Shown: positions 30,400 to 37,674 of the stretch, piece by piece
Numbering within the stretch: position 1 is the stretch's first letter
Layout of the letters: each line of letters starts with the position of its first letter
IMG/VR virus record: IMGVR_UViG_3300024231_000003
Coordinates: 23,709 to 87,708 of that record
Origin: a virus
Direction: 5' to 3' (one strand)
Length of the DNA stretch: 64,000 bases
Made by a program: the position numbers and the translations under genes
Notes under the pieces: generated by a model
Database searches by the model: none
What the model saw: the letters and a program-made list of their open reading frames with translations, nothing else
Told to the model about the DNA's origin: nothing

Positions 30400-31905
30400 A
30401 TGGCGACTAAGGTAAATTTAACTGAACGTAATAAAGATTATAGTGTCTTTTTACCAAGTATTAGTAGTTTTTATGATCGTACAATTAGTAAGTATCGTGA
30501 ATTGGGATCAGACTTTTATCCAGATTCACGTATACCTGCTGCATTTGAAAATGGTATCGAAGGATGTGATTTTCTAAAAACAGATGCCTATTATAATTAT
30601 AAATGGGGATTGTATTCAGCAGGACATGCTCAACTAGACTTAGCTAAAGCTAACACGCATGATAATATGGTACAAGGTCGTGAGAGAGACAAAACATTTA
30701 TCTTAGGCGACTCAGGTGGTTTCCAGATCATTAAAGGAGTTATCCAATGTGATTGGCCTAACTTTAAAACAGATGATACTTTGCGTAAAACAATTCTTAA
30801 TTGGTTGGAACATACTGCAGACTATTCAATGATCTTGGATATTCCAACACTTGCTGCTGATCCAACATTTAGTAAACGAACTGGCATTACTAGTTTTAAT
30901 GAATGTTTAGATTATACTGATTTTAATGTAAATTGGTTCAAAGCTAATCGTAAGTGGAATACAAAATACCTTAATGTTATGCAAGGCCGTAATTGGCAAG
31001 AAGCAGAGTATTGGTATGAGAATATGAAGCACCATGACTTGGATGGTTTTGCATTTGGAGGTGACGCTAAGAACGACATTAACATTATTCTACGTACATT
31101 AATTAAAATGCGTGATGATAAGCAATTAGAAAAAGGCAAACGAGATTTACTACACTACCTAGGTATTAGTAAACTTGAGTGGGCAGCAGCTTATACACAA
31201 ATTAAACGTAGTTTACGTGAAACTGTTAACAGTGATATCGAAGTTATGTTTGATTGTGCCTCTCCTTTTATTGCAACTGCCAAAGGACAAATTTACACAC
31301 AACACAATCACAAAGCTGATAAATTTGGTTATGTGATGGAAAGTGCGGTAGATGATAAACGCCTTGCTGGAAGTCAAATTCCATTCCCTTGGGGCAGTCC
31401 AGTTGGTGAGCGTATGAATATGGGAGACATTTGTCACTATGCGCCAGGTATGCTTAATAAAATTGGTAAAGAAGGTAAAACTTCTTGGGATAGTTTAACA
31501 TATTTCTTGTTAATGTCTCACAATGTTTATCAGCATATCGAAAGTGTACAACGTGCAAACGTATTGGTAGATACTGCAAAAGTACGTTATGACACAAATC
31601 ATAACAACTGGCGCAAACTTAAACATGGTAGCCGTGATGAGCAATTTGATGCTTGGGTACCACGCAATACTTTATATATGGTTAACTTTATTGATGAACT
31701 ATTTAAAAGTGAAACTCCAATGCAAATGTTAGATGAAGCGGCTCCTATGCTTGCTAACTTTAACGGTAAGAAAACTTTAACAACAAGCAACAATAGCTTT
31801 AATAGCTTGTTTGATGTTCAAGAAGTGCAATCATCAATTAATGAAGAATACTCAGAAGAGGAACAAGCAAAAGCTGCTGACTTCCTTGAAACTCTAGAAA
31901 ACTAA
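30400..31905 (+). CDS. DpdA-like tRNA-guanine-transglycosylase homologue (DNA 7-deazaguanine insertion)
   Basis: 501 aa. The TGT-type barrel is marked by LGDSGGFQ (residues 102-109; the Asp recognises the base) and MFDCASPFIATAKG with D285 at the usual nucleophile position. The zinc-binding C-x-C-x-x-C of tRNA-modifying Tgt is absent, as in DpdA enzymes that exchange guanine in DNA for 7-deazaguanines. FolE, QueE and a QueD-like gene in this window fit that pathway. The C-terminal 100 residues are family-unassigned. Role in protecting phage DNA from restriction is inferred. Confidence 0.82.
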   Translation: MATKVNLTERNKDYSVFLPSISSFYDRTISKYRELGSDFYPDSRIPAAFENGIEGCDFLKTDAYYNYKWGLYSAGHAQLDLAKANTHDNMVQGRERDKTFILGDSGGFQIIKGVIQCDWPNFKTDDTLRKTILNWLEHTADYSMILDIPTLAADPTFSKRTGITSFNECLDYTDFNVNWFKANRKWNTKYLNVMQGRNWQEAEYWYENMKHHDLDGFAFGGDAKNDINIILRTLIKMRDDKQLEKGKRDLLHYLGISKLEWAAAYTQIKRSLRETVNSDIEVMFDCASPFIATAKGQIYTQHNHKADKFGYVMESAVDDKRLAGSQIPFPWGSPVGERMNMGDICHYAPGMLNKIGKEGKTSWDSLTYFLLMSHNVYQHIESVQRANVLVDTAKVRYDTNHNNWRKLKHGSRDEQFDAWVPRNTLYMVNFIDELFKSETPMQMLDEAAPMLANFNGKKTLTTSNNSFNSLFDVQEVQSSINEEYSEEEQAKAADFLETLEN

Positions 31906-31916
31906 AGGAAAATAAT

Positions 31917-32105
31917 ATGACTAAAAAAATTAGACTTGTTGACGAAGGCGATATTTCAGATACAGAAAATAATGTAAAAACTAAAGCCCCATCTGCTTCA
32001 ACTGAAACAGTACACATTACTCAAATGCTAAAATATGCAGAAGCTATTGACTGGAAGCTTTGGGAAATCTTAAAGATCCTGAAACATCAAACAGGGGAAG
32101 ATTGA
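31917..32105 (+). CDS. Unknown small protein, 62 aa
   Basis: Acidic N-terminus followed by a predicted amphipathic helix (MLKYAEAIDWKLWEILKIL). It has a good AAAGGA site and ends 1 bp before the QueD-like gene. Possibly a small partner of its neighbours. No family recognised. Confidence 0.55.
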   Translation: MTKKIRLVDEGDISDTENNVKTKAPSASTETVHITQMLKYAEAIDWKLWEILKILKHQTGED

Positions 32106-32106
32106 T

Positions 32107-32505
32107 ATGGCTCTAGCCGTAGCAAAACGCCAAATATGGGTAACATTTCAAAAAGAGGGTGTACACTTATATCCTGCGGCGAAAGACGACCCAGCATTGG
32201 CAACTGGAGGATGGGATGATGTATCATTCTTAGGAGTGGCACACCGTCACATTTTCCATTTTCGTGTAGCAATTGACGTATTCCATGATGACCGAGATAT
32301 TGAATTTATTCAATTCAAACGTTGGTTGGAATCATTATATGCTACTAATATACTTGAGCTTAATCATCGTAGTTGTGAGATGATTGCTGAAGAACTAGCA
32401 CAACAAATTCACAACAAATATCAAGGCCGTTCAATCACTATCACTGTAGCAGAAGATAATGAAAACGGTGCAACAATGACATTCAACCCTGAAGAGGAAA
32501 AATAA
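32107..32505 (+). CDS. QueD/PTPS-like T-fold protein (tentative)
   Basis: 132 aa, normal QueD length. The order of elements resembles 6-carboxytetrahydropterin synthase: HRHIFHFRVAIDV (like H-G-H-x-Y-x-V-x-V), IEFIQFKRWLESLY (like V-D-F-x-x-L-K), LNHRSCEMIAEELA (like N-P-T-A-E-N-I-A) and VAEDNENGATMTF (like E-T...A-x-Y). The zinc His spacing is altered, so catalysis is uncertain. FolE and QueE nearby make a pterin/preQ0 role plausible. It could instead be an unrelated conserved phage protein. Confidence 0.45.
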   Translation: MALAVAKRQIWVTFQKEGVHLYPAAKDDPALATGGWDDVSFLGVAHRHIFHFRVAIDVFHDDRDIEFIQFKRWLESLYATNILELNHRSCEMIAEELAQQIHNKYQGRSITITVAEDNENGATMTFNPEEEK

Positions 32506-32506
32506 A

Positions 32507-32848
32507 ATGTCCAATACTAAAACTTATACAAGTCCTGCTGAAAAGTACAGCATTGGCGGAGTATATTCACTGCAAGACATTAAATATGACTTGCTGAAAA
32601 TTATTGAGCCACATGACGGCTTAATGTATAATCGTAAAGATACTGAGAAAGTAAAACAGATCTTTTCGTCATATCTTACAGATCTACAACGATCTTGGAA
32701 GATGCGTGATCACTCAATTTATATTTCAGAAAAAGCAAATGCTTTTACCTTTGATATTGAAATTCGTATTCACAAAGATCGCAGCCCTAAGAAGCTGAAG
32801 ATCCACGTAGGTAAACTTGTTCACTATCGTGATCGTAAGACAGCCTAA
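32507..32848 (+). CDS. Unknown protein, 113 aa
   Basis: Not recognised. Basic and strand-rich in the second half (AFTFDIEIRIHKD...KLKIHVGKLVHYRDRK), which could suit nucleic-acid contact. It touches the next gene by 1 bp and lies between the QueD-like and nucleotidyltransferase genes. Confidence 0.6.
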   Translation: MSNTKTYTSPAEKYSIGGVYSLQDIKYDLLKIIEPHDGLMYNRKDTEKVKQIFSSYLTDLQRSWKMRDHSIYISEKANAFTFDIEIRIHKDRSPKKLKIHVGKLVHYRDRKTA

Positions 32849-33615
32849 TGAAAACCATTGTTCTAGTCACCGGTGGATTTGATCCACTACACAAAGGCCA
32901 TATCGCTTATTTTGAAGCGGCACGTACTTTGGGCGATGAACTTTGGGTAGGCGTAAACAGTGATGAATGGTTGACCCGTAAGAAAGGTCAACCGTTTATG
33001 CCTATGCAAGACCGTTGTGCAATTGTTAATGCACTTGGATGTGTTGATCAAGTTATTGGATTTAATGACGATGATAACAGCGCAAGCGGTGCAATATTTA
33101 CTACTCAATCAATGAATGGTAACATAAAATTAATCTTTGCTAATGGCGGAGATAGAAATGCAGGAAATATACCAGAAATGGACGCATATAGTCATGACCC
33201 CAATGTTGAATTTGCATTCGGTGTAGGTGGCGAAGATAAAAAGAATAGTTCATCTTGGATTTTAAAAGAGTGGCAAAAGCCAAATACTACTCGACTATGG
33301 GGCAATTATACTGTATTAGATAAACAAGACACTTGGCAAGTTAAAGAGCTATGCTTTGATGTTGGCAAATCATTATCAGATCAGCGTCACTTTGTTCGTA
33401 GTGAACATTGGTGTGTAGTTGATGGACTAGTTAAAATGGAACTAGAATACCCTAATGGTGATAAACTATCAAAAACATATGGTCCAGGTGAGAGTATTGA
33501 TATCCCTACAATGACATGGCATAAAGCCACTAATAGTGGAGATGTACCTGCTAAAGTGGTAGAAGTTTGGATGGGTACTACATTACAAGAAGATGATATT
33601 GAAAGAAGAGATTGA
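32848..33615 (+). CDS. Cytidylyl/adenylyltransferase fused to a cupin domain
   Basis: 255 aa with two domains. Residues 1-135 form a nucleotidyltransferase: GGFDPLHKGH carries the H-x-G-H motif that activates CTP or ATP, as in RfaE/TagD-type enzymes. Residues about 145-250 form a cupin like the C-terminus of mannose-6-phosphate isomerase/guanylyltransferase proteins (SLSDQRHFVRSEHW, GPGESIDIPTMTWH). The pair suggests activation and isomerisation of a sugar or polyol phosphate. Overlaps the aldolase gene by 4 bp. Confidence 0.8.
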   Translation: MKTIVLVTGGFDPLHKGHIAYFEAARTLGDELWVGVNSDEWLTRKKGQPFMPMQDRCAIVNALGCVDQVIGFNDDDNSASGAIFTTQSMNGNIKLIFANGGDRNAGNIPEMDAYSHDPNVEFAFGVGGEDKKNSSSWILKEWQKPNTTRLWGNYTVLDKQDTWQVKELCFDVGKSLSDQRHFVRSEHWCVVDGLVKMELEYPNGDKLSKTYGPGESIDIPTMTWHKATNSGDVPAKVVEVWMGTTLQEDDIERRD

Positions 33616-34421
33616 TGGATACTAGATTTATTGCGGCACTAGATCAGAGTGGTGGATCAACACCAGGTGCATTAGACAACTATGGTGTAGAATACACTGA
33701 ACATAATATGTTTGATAAGATTCATGACATGCGTATGCGTATGGTTAACTCACCAGACTTTAATGACAAAAACATCTGGGCGGCAATCCTCTACCAAGAC
33801 ACAGTCACCCGTGGCATGGTTAATGTGCTTGACGAAAAAGGTATTGACACGTTCCTAAAGATTGACAGTGGTTGCGAGGAAAGCGGATTGCTCAAACAGT
33901 TTCCAGTAAAGCAGATGTTGGAGTGGGCTACTAACGGTATTGGTCCTAAGATTTATGGTACAAAGATGCGTAGCATTGTTAAAGGTGTAAGCATGGTACA
34001 TCCTGTACTCAAACAACAGTTTACACTTGCTCGTACTATTTGGGAGCATGGGCTTGTACCAATCATTGAGCCCGAAGTACCTATCGACAATCCTATTAAA
34101 GCTAAAGTTGAATCAGCTCTTATGCATCACTTGCAAGAGTTCTTGGATGAGTTTCCAGGTAAATGTATTCTCAAACTAACACCGCCAGAAGTACCTAACT
34201 TGTATCACAACCTTACCGTGTTTCCTAATGTAGAACGTGTTGTGTTCCTTAGTGGCGGATATGCTACAGCAGAAGCATGTAACAAACTTGGATTAAACGA
34301 CAATGTCACTGCCAGTTTTAGTAGAGCATTAAGTGAGGGTCTAAAGTATTCATTGACAGACGAAGAGTTTGATGTTAAAATAAGACAAAATATTAAAATG
34401 ATAACAGAGGCAAGTGCATGA
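33612..34421 (+). CDS. Class I fructose-bisphosphate aldolase-like
   Basis: 269 aa. ALDQSGGSTPGAL at the N-terminus and the Schiff-base strand CILKLTPPEVPN are hallmarks of class I fructose-1,6-bisphosphate aldolases. VVFLSGGYAT matches the phosphate-binding loop. It is somewhat shorter than cellular homologues (about 295-350). It is co-translated between a nucleotidyltransferase-cupin and a glycosyltransferase, so it may build a sugar precursor rather than serve glycolysis. Confidence 0.82.
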   Translation: MMDTRFIAALDQSGGSTPGALDNYGVEYTEHNMFDKIHDMRMRMVNSPDFNDKNIWAAILYQDTVTRGMVNVLDEKGIDTFLKIDSGCEESGLLKQFPVKQMLEWATNGIGPKIYGTKMRSIVKGVSMVHPVLKQQFTLARTIWEHGLVPIIEPEVPIDNPIKAKVESALMHHLQEFLDEFPGKCILKLTPPEVPNLYHNLTVFPNVERVVFLSGGYATAEACNKLGLNDNVTASFSRALSEGLKYSLTDEEFDVKIRQNIKMITEASA

Positions 34422-35482
34422 CAAATACAATTTACATTATTCCAATTGAGCCAATTGATCAACGCTATACAAAACAATGGTATGACAATATTCCACAGGT
34501 ACTTTTACAAGAGATCTCCAATAGAGAATTAGATTATAAAGTTATGACTATTGATGGTGAAGACTTTGCACCAGAGCAACGTACTGAAGGTGCTTTCCTA
34601 GACTTTGGCGCAACCAATGTATACAAAGCTAGCCAGACAGTATCAGTAAGCAAATTGTTTAGTAATGGTTTAGTTAAGCCAGGTGATAAGTTTTTAATTA
34701 CTGATGCTTGGAACTTTATTATTACACCAATTAAATATATGAGTGACTTGTTGGATATTCCAGTAGAGATACACAGTATTTGGCATGCAGGTGCATATGA
34801 TCCTAGTGATATTCTTGGATACAAAATGAGCAAGCCTTGGCCTTGGCTACAAGAACAGAGCTGGTTTATGAGTAGTGATTACAATTACTATGCAACTAAC
34901 AGTCACAAGGACATGTTCTTAAAGAACTTAGACATTCCAGAAAAATATGAACATAAAGCAATACGTAGTGGACAACCACATGAGCTTATCGTTGAACCTT
35001 TGTTACAGCGCCAAAACAGCGAGCGTTTTAACACAGTAATGTGGCCACATCGTTACAATGCAGACAAGCAACCTGAAATTGCTGAAGATATGGCATCAGC
35101 TTTTGATATGATTATTACACAAAAGATGGACTTAGATAAAAATGCATATTATGATTTAATGGCAACAAGTAAAGTTATCTTTAGTTGTGCATTGCATGAG
35201 AACTTAGGCATTAGTGTTATGGAAGCAGTACTTACAGGTGCAATTCCAATATTGCCAGATCGTTGTAGTTATGCTGAAATGTATTTGCCAGAGTTTAAAT
35301 ATCCAAGTGAATGGACTGAAAGTTTTGACTCTTACGAACAACACAAAGACAAGCTCAACGCATTTGTACAAGACAAGATTGATAACTATGATAATTATAA
35401 AAACATGGTGAAACAACAACAACAAATACTAATAGATGACTACTTAAATGCATCTATTATGATAGATAAATTATTAGAATAA
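34418..35482 (+). CDS. GT-B glycosyltransferase (GT4-like)
   Basis: 354 aa. The C-terminal nucleotide-sugar-binding half is clear: SCALHENLGISVMEAVLTGAIP with the E-x(7)-E pattern of GT4 enzymes, followed by PILPDRCSYAEMY. The N-terminal acceptor half is divergent. It overlaps the aldolase by 4 bp and ends the sugar module 32848-35482. Targets could be phage DNA bases, virion proteins or host surface glycans. Confidence 0.8.
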   Translation: MTNTIYIIPIEPIDQRYTKQWYDNIPQVLLQEISNRELDYKVMTIDGEDFAPEQRTEGAFLDFGATNVYKASQTVSVSKLFSNGLVKPGDKFLITDAWNFIITPIKYMSDLLDIPVEIHSIWHAGAYDPSDILGYKMSKPWPWLQEQSWFMSSDYNYYATNSHKDMFLKNLDIPEKYEHKAIRSGQPHELIVEPLLQRQNSERFNTVMWPHRYNADKQPEIAEDMASAFDMIITQKMDLDKNAYYDLMATSKVIFSCALHENLGISVMEAVLTGAIPILPDRCSYAEMYLPEFKYPSEWTESFDSYEQHKDKLNAFVQDKIDNYDNYKNMVKQQQQILIDDYLNASIMIDKLLE

Positions 35483-35502
35483 TAAAGAAAAGGAGATGTA
35501 AT

Positions 35503-35712
35503 ATGACACCTATCGCAGACGGACTACTAGAAGCAGCTCGCAAACATGCTGAAGGAGTAATAGCATTACATAAAGCAAATGTAATGGTATATTTAAATAA
35601 CCCTGCTGGTATTGGCGAACATAGTGATGTAATGGAAGCTATCCAATCAGAATTAGATAAAATGGCATCCGCACACGACCAACTAGAAATGCTTGATGAA
35701 TATTTCAAATAA
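35503..35712 (+). CDS. Unknown small helical protein, 69 aa
   Basis: Predicted all-helical. An excellent AAAGGAG site 9 bp upstream supports it as a real gene. No motif. It lies between the glycosyltransferase and folE. Confidence 0.6.
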   Translation: MTPIADGLLEAARKHAEGVIALHKANVMVYLNNPAGIGEHSDVMEAIQSELDKMASAHDQLEMLDEYFK

Positions 35713-35760
35713 ATTAAGATATATCAGTAGATATATATATACAAAAGGAACATAGTATAA

Positions 35761-36447
35761 ATGACAAAGACTTCCCAAATTAAACAACGTTTGCTTGATG
35801 CAAATATCCGCCACTGGGCAGGAGATAATATATCTTCAGTACTAGAAGATGGTGACAAAGAAGCACTAATTGATGATGCAACTGTAGCATTTGAAGGTGT
35901 ACTAGATGCACTACTAATTGACAGATTTAACGATCCTAACTCACATGGTACAGCAAAGCGTCTTGCCAAGATGTATTTTAATGAGATTATGGCAGGTCGA
36001 TATGAAGAAGCTCCAGCCGCGACAGCATTTCCAAATGATAACGGACATACATATAAAGGTATGTTAGTGGTACGTAGTGAACTTAAATCAATGTGTTCAC
36101 ACCATCATCAGCCTGTAGCTGGAGTTGCATACATAGGTATAATTCCTGGTGAGAAAGTTATTGGACTTTCAAAGTACACACGTATAGCGCAGTGGTGCGC
36201 ACGTCGAGGTACACTACAAGAAGAACTATGTAATGATATTATGCGAGAAATTATAAAGGCTACTGATAGTGAACACGTTGGTGTTTACATTCAAGCAACA
36301 CACGGCTGTTGTGAGAACAGAGGCATTATGGCACACAGTAGTTTAACACAAACTACAGTTCTTAATGGTGGGTTCTTAGATGATCCTAGTGTTAAGGAAG
36401 AGTTTTTCAATAACATTAAATTACAGCAAGAATTTGCACCACGATAA
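35761..36447 (+). CDS. folE: GTP cyclohydrolase I
   Basis: 228 aa. The zinc and substrate motifs are intact: SMCSHHHQPVAG, GLSKYTRIAQW, ATHGCCENRG (second zinc Cys) and the end strand HSSLTQTTVL. FolE converts GTP to dihydroneopterin triphosphate, the first step toward preQ0 and folate. With QueE and a DpdA-like transglycosylase nearby, preQ0 for DNA modification is the likely use. Confidence 0.95.
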   Translation: MTKTSQIKQRLLDANIRHWAGDNISSVLEDGDKEALIDDATVAFEGVLDALLIDRFNDPNSHGTAKRLAKMYFNEIMAGRYEEAPAATAFPNDNGHTYKGMLVVRSELKSMCSHHHQPVAGVAYIGIIPGEKVIGLSKYTRIAQWCARRGTLQEELCNDIMREIIKATDSEHVGVYIQATHGCCENRGIMAHSSLTQTTVLNGGFLDDPSVKEEFFNNIKLQQEFAPR

Positions 36448-36466
36448 ACAAGAACTGGAGAAAACA

Positions 36467-37015
36467 ATGATTAAAAAAGTACACTATACCTGGAAAGATG
36501 TTGAACACATGATCCAGTCAATCAATAACCTTATGTTTGCAGATAATTGGAGACCAGATTATGTAGTAGGACTCACACGTGGTGGCTTAGTACCGTCAGT
36601 TATTTTATCTAACATGACTGGTATTCCAATGCATGCCTTAGATGTAAGGTTCCGTGATACAAACGATACATATGGTCCAGAGAGTAATCTTTGGATGGCA
36701 GAAGATGCACTAGGATACAAGGGAGATGGATTAACACACAAACAGCACCGTAAAAATATTCTTATTATGGATGATATTAATGATAGCGGTCGTACATTGT
36801 CTTGGATTAAAGACGATTGGCGTGGGGGTTGTTTACCAAATGATCCAGCATGGAATGATATCTGGGGAGATACAGTACGCACTGCATGTCTAATAGATAA
36901 TGCTGGCAGTGAATTTGGTGACTGTGATTATACTGCCTTAGAAATTAATAAAAACGAAGAAGACGTTTGGGTAGTATTTCCTTGGGAAGGCGAACGTAAT
37001 TATGGCAACTGCTAA
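36467..37015 (+). CDS. Phosphoribosyltransferase
   Basis: 182 aa. The PRPP-binding motif ILIMDDINDSGRT (about residues 103-115) and the VGLTRGGLVPSV loop identify a type I phosphoribosyltransferase, with xanthine/hypoxanthine-type layout. CTGGAG precedes the ATG at 36467. It could salvage guanine or xanthine for nucleotide or deazapurine use. Confidence 0.88.
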   Translation: MIKKVHYTWKDVEHMIQSINNLMFADNWRPDYVVGLTRGGLVPSVILSNMTGIPMHALDVRFRDTNDTYGPESNLWMAEDALGYKGDGLTHKQHRKNILIMDDINDSGRTLSWIKDDWRGGCLPNDPAWNDIWGDTVRTACLIDNAGSEFGDCDYTALEINKNEEDVWVVFPWEGERNYGNC

Positions 37016-37023
37016 ATAGAGCA

Positions 37024-37605
37024 ATGCACACATACAAAATTATTATTAGAGGATATGGTTCACAAGTAAATATTGGAACCATATCTTCTGATATGTATAG
37101 TTACTGGACATCTATAACTGATAGTAACTTAATAACAGATCAACTATTTCCAAATTTTGATAATGGCGGTTATGCTGATGACGTTGAAATAGATCCAGAT
37201 GATATAACTCAAATTGGAATGTGGAAAAGACATAACGATATTTTAACATTATGTAGTCCACTTATAGATTATTTGCACATACTAGTTTATGATGAATCTA
37301 ATAAGATAATACATACTCAAGATTCAATTGATCCAAAATCGTGCAGAACAGTTAATAGTGATGAAATAGGCAGTGGATACTTTATAAAAACAACTTTTGA
37401 TAAAAAAGGAGAGTTTGTAAGTATTGAACTTGAAGCAGAAGAATTTGATCCAACTAAGTTAAGTTTTCATAGCAAATCAGTAGATGGCGATGAATATCTA
37501 GATCGTGTAATGTACGATGGCAAGATGAAGAAAAACAAGCTAGATGACAGTCAAAGGCAGTCAGACGATGATAAACGCACATATCATTTAATAAAAAACA
37601 AATAA
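37024..37605 (+). CDS. Unknown acidic protein, 193 aa
   Basis: Not recognised. Acidic, strand-rich, with a charged C-terminal tail (residues about 160-193). It starts 8 bp after the phosphoribosyltransferase. No signal or membrane segment. Confidence 0.6.
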   Translation: MHTYKIIIRGYGSQVNIGTISSDMYSYWTSITDSNLITDQLFPNFDNGGYADDVEIDPDDITQIGMWKRHNDILTLCSPLIDYLHILVYDESNKIIHTQDSIDPKSCRTVNSDEIGSGYFIKTTFDKKGEFVSIELEAEEFDPTKLSFHSKSVDGDEYLDRVMYDGKMKKNKLDDSQRQSDDDKRTYHLIKNK

Positions 37606-37609
37606 ACAC

Positions 37610-37638
37610 TTGACAATCCAGTACACTGGTGCTATATT
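37610..37638 (+). promoter_or_regulatory. Sigma70-type promoter of the subtilase gene
   Basis: TTGACA, 17-bp spacer, TATATT with TGC upstream; 36 bp before the ATG at 37675. Confidence 0.78.
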
Positions 37639-37674
37639 ATACGCATAACTAAAGTAACCATACTGGAGACAGAG

